Shown here in pieces: positions 1 to 7,497 of a stretch of 64,000 nucleotides of DNA. How positions within the stretch are numbered: position 1 is the first letter of the stretch; each line of letters opens with the position of its first letter. Position numbers and translations under genes: made by a program. The notes under the pieces are model-generated. The model was not told the DNA's origin and made no database searches. It saw only the letters and a list, made by a program, of their open reading frames with translations. Source of the stretch: Microcoleus sp. bin38.metabat.b11b12b14.051 (lineage in GTDB: Bacteria; Cyanobacteriota; Cyanobacteriia; Cyanobacteriales; Microcoleaceae); the NCBI RefSeq assembly GCF_013299165.1, contig NZ_JAAFKD010000002.1, forward strand, positions 62,001 through 126,000, in the 5' to 3' direction.

Positions 1-1026
1 GAGATATTTCTGGCGAGACGGAACCAAATAAGTGGCGACGCACGATCGACCCAAGCCCAGAATCCGCCCGTGCAAATAGCACCCCCACCGCCCATAACGC
101 CAGCGCCAGTCCCCACACCAGCACCAGCGCCAACACCTGCACCCGCACCAGCCCCCGCACCAGCGCCAGCGCCAGCACCGCAGGCGGAAGCACCAGCGCC
201 AGAACCAGAACGCATTGCAGCTAGGGAACCGCAATCACCTGCGGAGTCGGCAATTAGTTCGATGGTGCGCGGCCAGCAAACCTATGTTGTTCGCAACCGC
301 GATTTTCTCAATTCTGTGCCGTCGATCGCCAAAAGCTTTAGTATTTTATTGCCACAGGATTACAACTTTGCGATTCGCACCACCACCAGAGGCGCTTTTC
401 ACTACGCAATACCTAAGTCTGCCGACATGAAAGCTTATGTGGGAGCAATTTTCCTAGAGGAAAACGCCAGTTTAAGCAATCCAACGACTGTCTCGATAGT
501 CTGCGAAGCCACAACAGCAATCAATGTTCGCCCTTCCGATCCGACTTACGGCAGAAATAATTTAGCTTGCGGTGTGGGTACCGAGCGCAAGAGTGCCAGC
601 AGTCTGCCCCAGCAAAACAACCTAGTAACCCAGCCTGCACCTGCGCCAAGGCCTGCACCTACTCCCGCAGCCAGAGTAAATCCACCTCAAACTAGAGCCG
701 CAGGGCCGATCGGGTTTTTGAGCCTAGTGAATGTTTGCAACACTTACGACCTCAGCGGTCAAACTCCCCACCAAGAGAGAGCATTAGAGTGGTTGCAGGG
801 CAGAATTTCCGCCCAAACCATGGAAAAATTCGCCCAAGAGTGGCGCACTCAATTGATAGCAAGAGCCGGTAACAAACCGATAAACTTGGTGGATGTCTGC
901 AAAGTGTACGATCGCACCGGCCTCCACCCCCACCAAAATCGTGCCCTGGAATGGTTGCAACAGCAAATTCCCAAGGAAACGCTCACAGATTTCGGCAAAA
1001 AGTGGCAAAATCAAGCCGGTTCGTAG
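1..1026 (+). CDS. Pro/Ala-rich protein with duplicated C-terminal motif (5' partial)
   Basis: The frame is open to the left window edge, so the true start is probably upstream; the first internal start is a GTG at 70. Residues after that GTG form a long low-complexity Pro/Ala stretch (PAPAP-type), then a central region of about 120 residues, a second Pro/Ala linker and two copies of a roughly 42-residue motif at the C terminus. Each copy contains VDVC or VNVC, then YD, then a HQ-RALEWLQ core. The Pro-rich spacer suggests an envelope or exported protein, but no signal peptide is visible because the N terminus is missing. The last codon and TAG stop lie inside the first unit of the downstream 31-bp repeat array. 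I do not recognise the family. Confidence 0.7.
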   Translation, partial: EIFLARRNQISGDARSTQAQNPPVQIAPPPPITPAPVPTPAPAPTPAPAPAPAPAPAPAPQAEAPAPEPERIAAREPQSPAESAISSMVRGQQTYVVRNRDFLNSVPSIAKSFSILLPQDYNFAIRTTTRGAFHYAIPKSADMKAYVGAIFLEENASLSNPTTVSIVCEATTAINVRPSDPTYGRNNLACGVGTERKSASSLPQQNNLVTQPAPAPRPAPTPAARVNPPQTRAAGPIGFLSLVNVCNTYDLSGQTPHQERALEWLQGRISAQTMEKFAQEWRTQLIARAGNKPINLVDVCKVYDRTGLHPHQNRALEWLQQQIPKETLTDFGKKWQNQAGS

Positions 1027-1272
1027 TGAGGACTTCAGTCCTTCTTAAAGTTCGTAGTGAGGACTTCAGTCCTTCTTAAAGTTCGTAGTGAGGACTTCAG
1101 TCCTTCTTAAAGTTCGTAGTGAGGACTTCAGTCCTTCTTAAAGTTCGTAGTGAGGACTTCAGTCCTTCTTAAAGTTCGTAGTGAGGACTTCAGTCCTTCT
1201 TAAGGTTCGTAGTGAGGACTTCAGTCCTCTCTCATCTGATAAAATAAGGACTAAAGTCCTTACTACAAACAA
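1020..1272. repeat. 31-bp tandem array (7 units) closed by an inverted half-unit
   Basis: Seven head-to-tail copies of a 31-bp unit containing tagtgaggacttcagtcc start at 1020, 1051, 1082, 1113, 1144, 1175 and 1206. They are followed at about 1247-1270 by one inverted copy (ggactaaagtccttactac). It belongs to the same palindromic family as the array at 46489-48544, but here only the left half-unit was multiplied. It supplies the stop codon of the upstream gene and ends just before the convergent kinase gene. Confidence 0.9.
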
Positions 1273-1277
1273 CAAAA

Positions 1278-2798
1278 TTAGTTAATTTCAAACGAATTCA
1301 TCATATTTTCAGCAGTTTTCAAATATTGCGAATACTCTGATTTTTCCGCAGTGTAAGTAATCACGTAAGCTTTATTATTCATCAACGTCCAAGTTTGCAT
1401 TTTTTTAGTATTTGTCTGTCCGTCTTTATCATCAAAAACAACAGTATAGCCTCGATGATTAGCAATTGTTTTAGGATTTTCTTCTAAAATTTTAACATCA
1501 GTAAAATTACTTTTAATTTGTTTGAGAGACGACTGATTGTATTCATCGAGAGACATGGGCTTCGGCAAATCTTCAATGCTGATAGTAATTTGTTCTTGAT
1601 AAGCATCAGCGGTATTCTTTTTGGGGGCGATGAATACAACCACATCGTTAATTACTGGGTTTTGCAACTCTTGTTTTTCCCACTTTTCAGGATACTTGAT
1701 TTTAAAATTATGGGCGGAACTTTGATAACTTAATAAATTTTCAAATTGAGTTTTAGAGAAATTTTGGATTGCGAAAGTGGAAGCTGCGATCGCCCCTGCA
1801 ACTCCCAGCCCGACTAAAGCCGGCTTCCACCCCAAAGCAAATGCAGGAGTTTTCTGAGAGGAAGATGGCGATGGCGGGCTATTCCCTACGGGATAGCTTG
1901 GCTTCACGACCATTTTACCTAGTCGCTGCAACAAAATTTGCGTATCTTTCGGGCGCCCGTTTGGGAAATGAGCCATTAAATCGTCAACCAAGTCGGCTAC
2001 CGGCTTCGATACTTGAGTCGCCAAAGTCCGCCAAATCAATTTACCCGATCGCGGATCTTCCTGCAAATTTCTCGGTTCTTGAGCCGTCAGCAAATACACA
2101 AAAGTCCGGCCCAAAGCAAAAAAATCCGATCGCGGCTCAGCCTTGCCATTTTTCTGTTCCGGCGGAGTGTAACCCATCGAAGAAATTCTTGTCACCTCTC
2201 CACTGGTTCTTTGAACAGTTTCTGTGAATTCCCGCACCGCCCCAAAATCAATCAAAGTTAATTTATCGTTCGAGCGGCACATAATATTCGGCGGCTTAAT
2301 ATCCCGGTGAAAATAATTTTGATTGTGAACGAGATTCAAGATTTCAGTCAGTTGCGTCAACCAGTCTATAGCTAGTTCCGAGGAAATAGGTTGGTGGTTC
2401 CGCTCCGCCAACCATTGCAGCAAATTCTTACCTTCAATCTTCTCCATTACCAGACAGTGCAACAAATTGCTCGTATCGTTAGGTTTGAAAGTAAAATAGG
2501 CGTCGGGTTCTACTTTCGGAAGTCCTGGATGCTTCAGCCGCTGCAAAACATGAGCTTCTCTCTGAAACAGTTCCACCGCCAAAGGATCGTTGTTAATCAG
2601 AACTTTTAAAACTTTCCGACTCTCGTCTCTATCTCTGACTTCAAAAGTTTTGCCAAAGCCTCCTTGTCCCAAAACACTAATTACCCGATAGCGTTCGTCT
2701 ATCAACAACTTTGAGCCGCAGCTTTGGCAAAACTTGATATTCTCCTGATTTTGTGGATTTTCTGGATAGCGGCAGTTGGGATTAATGCAGTAGCTCAT
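1278..2798 (-). CDS. Zinc-ribbon Ser/Thr protein kinase with C-terminal extracytoplasmic domain
   Basis: A 506-residue Hanks-type kinase. Residues 4-27 hold a Cys4 zinc-ribbon (C4, C9, C24, C27). The kinase domain follows at about 38-290, with glycine loop GQGGFGK, VLK lysine K65, catalytic HRDIKPPN (D166) and DFG at 184-186, so it looks catalytically intact. A Pro/Ser linker and one hydrophobic segment (about 328-348) lead to a C-terminal domain beginning near HNFKIKYPEKW that resembles PsbP-like or DUF1795-type domains. This gives a membrane-anchored kinase with the sensor domain on the far side. Cyanobacteria carry many such 4-Cys kinases and their targets are mostly unknown. It is transcribed alone, divergent from the FHA/ABC gene at 2994. 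Confidence 0.9.
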   Translation of the reverse strand: MSYCINPNCRYPENPQNQENIKFCQSCGSKLLIDERYRVISVLGQGGFGKTFEVRDRDESRKVLKVLINNDPLAVELFQREAHVLQRLKHPGLPKVEPDAYFTFKPNDTSNLLHCLVMEKIEGKNLLQWLAERNHQPISSELAIDWLTQLTEILNLVHNQNYFHRDIKPPNIMCRSNDKLTLIDFGAVREFTETVQRTSGEVTRISSMGYTPPEQKNGKAEPRSDFFALGRTFVYLLTAQEPRNLQEDPRSGKLIWRTLATQVSKPVADLVDDLMAHFPNGRPKDTQILLQRLGKMVVKPSYPVGNSPPSPSSSQKTPAFALGWKPALVGLGVAGAIAASTFAIQNFSKTQFENLLSYQSSAHNFKIKYPEKWEKQELQNPVINDVVVFIAPKKNTADAYQEQITISIEDLPKPMSLDEYNQSSLKQIKSNFTDVKILEENPKTIANHRGYTVVFDDKDGQTNTKKMQTWTLMNNKAYVITYTAEKSEYSQYLKTAENMMNSFEIN

Positions 2799-2993
2799 GG
2801 TAGGGAGGAATTAGCTTGGTAGAAATATTATCTAGTGCCAAAGCAGCTTCCTGAAAGCTACCCGAATTGGGATAGCTGGGAATTAGTGAGGTGCTGGTCA
2901 GCATTGATTATTAAACATGATATAACATTACTCATGTTTTGAATACTGAATTATCGTCGAATCTAAAATCAAAAATCTAAAACCTAAAATCCT

Positions 2994-5387
2994 ATGACCG
3001 GTCACACCCAGAAAAAAACAAACTTAATCGCCAACCCCTATTTAGAAATCGACTATCAAGGCGAAGTGGTACGCTTGGAACTGACAAAGACTGAACACGT
3101 ACTGGGGCGAGCTCCCGACAAAGCTGACTTGCTAGTTCCTCAAGACTGGGAGAAACTGTCGAGATGTCAAGCTATTTTGCGCCAAGAAGGAGACGACTAT
3201 CGCATCTATGACGGCGATGGCGTCAAACCCAGCAGTGGCGGGTTATTTGTACTTCCTGCTGAAACTGCTATAACTCCGAATCAAGGCTGCGTTTTGCAGC
3301 ACGGAATCGAGTTGCGCGTCGGTAAAGATTTGAGAAATCCGGTGCGGGTAAGTTATTTCAATCCCGGAAGTCCGGCGCTGGCCGTTTTGGGTTCGCGGGA
3401 GTCTGTGTCTCTGAGAAATCGATCGGTCGTCTTGGGACGCGATCGCACTTCTACGCTAGAGTTAAATTCGCCGATCGTCTCCCGCACCCATTGTACGATC
3501 GATGCGAACAAACGCGGAGAATACATCCTCACAGACACCAGCGTTAACGGCGTGTTTGTTAACGGTAAACGCATCAAAAAAACAGCGGTTTTAACCGAAG
3601 GTGCAAAAATTCGGATCGGCCCTTTTCTGCTAATTTATCAAAATGAAGAAATCACCGTCCTCGATCCGGGAAATCCGATCCGCTTGGAAGCAATTAACTT
3701 AGTTCGACCTTTCGTCAACGATATTTCCCTAACAATCGAGCCCGGACAGTTAGTGGCGTTAGTCGGAGGAAGCGGTGCGGGAAAATCCACATTAATGCGG
3801 ACTTTGCTGGGGATTGAAACCACAACTCGCGGCGCAGTTTACGTCAACGGCGAGGAACTGCGAAAAAACTTTGCATCCTACAGTTCTTTAATCGGTTACG
3901 TGCCGCAAGATGATGTAGTTCACGGCGAATTGACGGTGGAAGAAGCCCTGACTTATGCAATTAAATTGCGACTGCCGCCGGATACGGATGTCGAGCAAGC
4001 TTTGACAAAGACTCTGGCAGATATTGATATGTCTCACAAGCGGAACATTCCGATCGCCAAACTCAGTGGCGGCCAGAGAAAGCGGGTGAGCATCGGCGTC
4101 GAGTTGTTGGCAGATCCGAAGTTGTTTTTCTTGGACGAACCGACTTCCGGACTCGATCCCGGGTTGGACAAAACGATGATGGAACTGCTGCGAAAGTTGG
4201 CAAATAAAGGGCGGACGGTGGTTTTAGTGACGCACGCTACGGCAAATGTCAATTTGTGCGATCGGCTAGTGTTTCTCGGCCGCAACGGCTACCTTTGCTA
4301 CTTCGGCCCGCCAGCAGATGCCACCAACTTTTTTGGAGTAGGTCAAGCCGACTTTTCCCAAATCTACAACCAACTAGAAACCAGCGAAACAGTTATCAAA
4401 GAATGGGCGAACAAATATCGCAATTCCGCCTATTACCAGCGCTATGTTGCCGCGCCCCTGAGTCCCAAAGCACCGCAAAAACAAGCCCCACCCGCGCAAC
4501 TTCCCCAACCCGCCAGAGTCTCCCCAATTAAACAACTTTTATTGCTCGCCGATCGCTATTTTCAGCTAACTTTACGCGATCCGGTTAACGTGGGTTTAGG
4601 ACTGTTAACTGCTGCCGTTTGCCCGATTTTGCTAGCCGGAATCAAAGATATAGAACCGCTGGTAACAGGCACAGCAGATGACCCAGCCCTCGCTTTTTTA
4701 GCGCTGCGAATTGTGTTTGTATTTACATCAGCAGCTATTTGGGTAGGTTTGTCAAGTTCTTTGCAAGAAATTGTCAAAGAATCAGCAGTTTACCAGCGAG
4801 AAAGATTGGTAAATTTAGGTTTATTGCCCTATGTTGGTTCCAAGTTTGTAGTGCTAGCGGGATTGGCATTGCTGCAAACATTGCTGATGACAGGAGTAAT
4901 TTTAATTGGCTTTAAACAGCCGTCACCGGATACAATCTCTTGGGCGCTGGGCTTAGCTATTACCACATTTTTAACGCTGCTGGCCAGCATGAGTTTGGGA
5001 TTGATGGTATCGGCATTTGTCAAGAATGGCAGTCAGGCGAACAGTGCTTTACCTTTGCTGTTAGTGCCGCAGATTATTTTTTCAGGAGTCCTGTTCAGTC
5101 TGGGAAGTCTGTTTAAAATCGAGAAAATCGGTCAGTATATTTCGTGGTTGACGGTCAGTCGGTGGTCTGTGGGCGCTTACGGCAGCTTGGTTAACGTGAA
5201 CGCGATGGTGCCAAAGCCGATCGAATTACCCGATCGAACAATCCTACCGCAATTATTCGAGAAAAGCGCCGTCTACGAGCCAACTTGGCAAAACTTGGCT
5301 TTGAATTGGGGAATTTTAGGATTGCACGCAGCAGTTTATTTAACCGCAACTTTGCTATTGCAGAAGCGGAAAGATATTATTAAATAA
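2994..5387 (+). CDS. Double-FHA ABC transporter (ABCG-type half transporter)
   Basis: A 797-residue fusion. Two forkhead-associated domains occupy about 30-115 and 135-215; the second has the clear GR..SRTH...N core, so it is predicted to bind phosphothreonine. The ABC ATPase follows, with Walker A GGSGAGKST near residue 260, signature LSGGQRKR near 353 and Walker B LFFLDEPTSGLDPG near 376. A Pro-rich linker (about 490-510) joins an ABC2-type membrane domain with about six hydrophobic segments from residue 540 to the end. This order is known for cyanobacterial FHA-ABCG proteins; the substrate is unknown. FHA domains read Thr phosphorylation, so the divergent Ser/Thr kinase at 1278-2798 is a plausible regulator, which is inference from adjacency. 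Confidence 0.92.
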   Translation: MTGHTQKKTNLIANPYLEIDYQGEVVRLELTKTEHVLGRAPDKADLLVPQDWEKLSRCQAILRQEGDDYRIYDGDGVKPSSGGLFVLPAETAITPNQGCVLQHGIELRVGKDLRNPVRVSYFNPGSPALAVLGSRESVSLRNRSVVLGRDRTSTLELNSPIVSRTHCTIDANKRGEYILTDTSVNGVFVNGKRIKKTAVLTEGAKIRIGPFLLIYQNEEITVLDPGNPIRLEAINLVRPFVNDISLTIEPGQLVALVGGSGAGKSTLMRTLLGIETTTRGAVYVNGEELRKNFASYSSLIGYVPQDDVVHGELTVEEALTYAIKLRLPPDTDVEQALTKTLADIDMSHKRNIPIAKLSGGQRKRVSIGVELLADPKLFFLDEPTSGLDPGLDKTMMELLRKLANKGRTVVLVTHATANVNLCDRLVFLGRNGYLCYFGPPADATNFFGVGQADFSQIYNQLETSETVIKEWANKYRNSAYYQRYVAAPLSPKAPQKQAPPAQLPQPARVSPIKQLLLLADRYFQLTLRDPVNVGLGLLTAAVCPILLAGIKDIEPLVTGTADDPALAFLALRIVFVFTSAAIWVGLSSSLQEIVKESAVYQRERLVNLGLLPYVGSKFVVLAGLALLQTLLMTGVILIGFKQPSPDTISWALGLAITTFLTLLASMSLGLMVSAFVKNGSQANSALPLLLVPQIIFSGVLFSLGSLFKIEKIGQYISWLTVSRWSVGAYGSLVNVNAMVPKPIELPDRTILPQLFEKSAVYEPTWQNLALNWGILGLHAAVYLTATLLLQKRKDIIK

Positions 5388-5409
5388 GTAGGTCATCTAG
5401 CTACGGAGA

Positions 5410-6504
5410 TTACGCGAAAACCAGAGCCACGCGAAAACCGGCGAACGGGGAGCGAAGGCCCACAAAACTCATGGCACGATAGGCACTGCGGCAAGTGAGC
5501 GCAGTCTCGAACCAGGAACTGCCACGCACCACTCGACCATCCCTTATGCCGCCAGTTTCCCAGGAACTTCCGTCAGTTGGTCCACCGTTACAGTCTTCGT
5601 GCCACGTATCGCTGCACCACTCCCAAACATTGCCGTGCATATCGCACAGTCCAAAGGCATTGGGGGGAAAACTCCCGACATCAGTTGTTTGTTTACGGGA
5701 AAGTCCTGTGGGGGCGTTTGCGTAGGGCCCGTATCCGTTATAGTTGACTAATTGCGGGGTAATGGTTTCCCCAAAATGAAATGGGGTTGTTGTACCCGCA
5801 CGACAGGCGTATTCCCATTCTGCTTCACTCAGGAGGCGATATTTTTTCCCGGTTTGTAGCGAGAGTTTGCCGCAGAATTCTACCGCATCATCCCACGATA
5901 CATTTTCTACAGGACGTTTTTCACCTTGGAAATGGGATGGGTTGTTTCCCATCACTGCTTGCCACTGTGCTTGGGTGATGGAGTATTTGCCTGCAAAAAA
6001 AGCTGGTACTGTGACTTGATGCTGGTGACTTTGCTGATAATTTACTCCCTCTTCGTCGTTGGGGCAACCCATCATAAATGTGCCGCCGGGGATGTAAACC
6101 ATTTCCAGTACAATTGAGTTACCTAAGTCTTCAGAAAAGAAGTGAGAAAACGACTTTCTGCGGCTGTTTTCTTTTCCATACGCATCGACTGTGATGACAT
6201 CAAATTCAAAATAGTTACGTAAATGTTGCTTTATCTTCTCCTCATTTCTATCTTTCAGCAGTGAATAGGCAGCAAATTTTACCTGCATTGACTCATCTTG
6301 CAATGCTCGAATTATCAAATCTAAGCCTGCTTCTCCATATTTCAGCGCTTCGGAGAGTGTGGCGATTCTAACTTCGACAGCGGGCGAGGCCAAGCGGCTT
6401 TTAAGGCCAGGAATGCCTCCAAGCACCGCAGCATTGACAGGAATTAAATTTTGACCGCCCTTGACTGCATCGTATTCTCTAGGTTCATTTTGATGGTCTG
6501 ACAT
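5410..6504 (-). CDS. Formylglycine-generating-enzyme-like (SUMF1-type) protein
   Basis: A 364-residue protein. Residues 30-110 look HEAT-like (paired helices with AALQDESMQVKFAAYSLL-type spacing). The rest is an FGE-sulfatase/DUF323 domain with MVYIPGGTFMMGC, ENVSWDDAVEFC, RLLSEAEWEYACRAG, GNVWEWCSD and the closing FAGFRVAL. Bona fide formylglycine-generating enzymes use two nearby cysteines in the RGGS region; here that segment reads RGSSWFETALTCRSAYR, with only one. A sulfatase-activating role is therefore doubtful, and a binding or other oxidase-like role is as likely. Its start is 4 bp after the stop of the 160-residue gene at 6509, so the two are surely co-transcribed. It converges with the ABC transporter gene. 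Confidence 0.85.
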   Translation of the reverse strand: MSDHQNEPREYDAVKGGQNLIPVNAAVLGGIPGLKSRLASPAVEVRIATLSEALKYGEAGLDLIIRALQDESMQVKFAAYSLLKDRNEEKIKQHLRNYFEFDVITVDAYGKENSRRKSFSHFFSEDLGNSIVLEMVYIPGGTFMMGCPNDEEGVNYQQSHQHQVTVPAFFAGKYSITQAQWQAVMGNNPSHFQGEKRPVENVSWDDAVEFCGKLSLQTGKKYRLLSEAEWEYACRAGTTTPFHFGETITPQLVNYNGYGPYANAPTGLSRKQTTDVGSFPPNAFGLCDMHGNVWEWCSDTWHEDCNGGPTDGSSWETGGIRDGRVVRGSSWFETALTCRSAYRAMSFVGLRSPFAGFRVALVFA

Positions 6505-6508
6505 GATT

Positions 6509-6991
6509 TCAACCAGGGATTTTTGCTAGTCGAGCCGGCTGCAATGGAGGCATCGCGAGCAATTCCTCAACTGAGAAAGGTTGGGGTTGAGGAATTTCAG
6601 ATTCAGCGTCCATGAGTTCTTTGATTTTATCACAAATCAAAACTGCTTCTGTTTCTCCGTCAGTTAGTTTTTCGTAAAAATAAGGTATGGAGAACCAATG
6701 CTCAAAAGCAATTTCTAACAAACCGTTAGTGGCTAATTGCACTTGCCAGTACCGAGAAAATCTGGCATCTACTATCTCAAATAACGGGGCTGGATTGTGT
6801 ATGGGATAATAAGTATAGCGTTCATCGCAAATATAGTACGATAAATTCCCTTGCCATTCAGAGATAGCATAGACAATATACTCTTTACCTACGATAAGTT
6901 TGAATTCAGTTTCTTTCGTGATGTCTAACGGTGGATTTAGGTAATTTTCCGGTAGATAAGCTCCTTTGTTGGCAATACAGCGAATCTTCAT
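6509..6991 (-). CDS. Hypothetical protein, co-transcribed with FGE-like gene
   Basis: A 160-residue soluble protein with no signal peptide or membrane segment. The N-terminal half (MKIRCIANKG..., then EYIVYAISEWQGNLSYYICDE) looks like a small beta-rich fold; the C-terminal tail is Pro-rich (SEIPQPQPFSVEELL). I do not recognise the family. Genes of this kind are often found with immunity or toxin-like loci, but nothing in the sequence proves that. It lies 4 bp upstream of the FGE-like gene and about 60 bp downstream of the small XRE regulator on the same strand, which suggests a three-gene unit. Confidence 0.7.
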   Translation of the reverse strand: MKIRCIANKGAYLPENYLNPPLDITKETEFKLIVGKEYIVYAISEWQGNLSYYICDERYTYYPIHNPAPLFEIVDARFSRYWQVQLATNGLLEIAFEHWFSIPYFYEKLTDGETEAVLICDKIKELMDAESEIPQPQPFSVEELLAMPPLQPARLAKIPG

Positions 6992-7050
6992 AGTATATTG
7001 ACCTCACTGGTTTTTAGGTGCTATTTTTTACTTACAAATTTAAAAAATAT

Positions 7051-7269
7051 TTAATCTACCAAATCGTCTAGGGAAAGCTTCAGGAGGTCGCACAATGCTT
7101 TCGTCTGTTCCACATAAAGCTTTGGAATATGTCGGCCCGCTTCCCAATTTTTCACAGTGGTTACAGTCACGCCCAATTCATCAGCAACTTGCTGCTGTGT
7201 CAAAGACAGCAATTGCCGTCGCTGTTTTAGTTTTTCCCCCACACTACTCATGCACTGTACCGATTTCAT
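7051..7269 (-). CDS. XRE-family helix-turn-helix regulator
   Basis: A 72-residue Cro/CI-type DNA-binding protein. The HTH runs through KLKQRRQLLSLTQQQVADEL followed by GVTVTTVKNWEAGRHIP, the typical helix 2/helix 3 signature, and the tail LLKLSLDDLVD closes the five-helix domain. Two ATG starts are possible (7269 or 7251); neither has a clear Shine-Dalgarno. It sits upstream of, and on the same strand as, the hypothetical and FGE-like genes, so it may regulate that unit and itself. The partner signal is unknown. Confidence 0.85.
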   Translation of the reverse strand: MKSVQCMSSVGEKLKQRRQLLSLTQQQVADELGVTVTTVKNWEAGRHIPKLYVEQTKALCDLLKLSLDDLVD

Positions 7270-7305
7270 AATTTCTATACTGGGCGGTTGAAACCGCGTC
7301 TATAC

Positions 7306-7333
7306 AAACAAAGTCGGCCTGCGCCGACTTGAA
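7306..7333. repeat. Short hairpin repeat (aagtcggc/gccgactt)
   Basis: The segment around 7309-7331 contains aagtcggcctgcgccgactt, a near-perfect hairpin between nrdJ and the XRE gene. It looks like one of the small dispersed palindromes common in these genomes; it has no U-tract on either side, so it is not called a terminator. Confidence 0.5.
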
Positions 7334-7437
7334 GAATCAACGGGGTCGAAAACCCAGATTTGCTATGACGCATTCTACTTAATTATGACAGTTGCGCCTA
7401 GGACTGTCCAGAACGGCATCGATCGAGAGTTTAGCAT

Positions 7438-7476
7438 TTTTTTACAAAAAAAATCCCCAAAAGCAGGGGATTTCTC
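7438..7476 (-). terminator. Rho-independent terminator of nrdJ
   Basis: Read on the minus strand, the stem aaatcccc/ggggattt with a 7-base loop is followed by a run of eight or so T residues. It begins about 20 bases after the nrdJ stop codon at 7498. This is the clearest intrinsic terminator in the window. Confidence 0.85.
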
Positions 7477-7497
7477 ATATTAAAGCTAAAGCTAAAT

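Noticed and set aside
1769-2227. 152-residue ORF antisense to the Ser/Thr kinase
   Set aside because: Overlaps conserved kinase domain sequence on the other strand; shadow frame.
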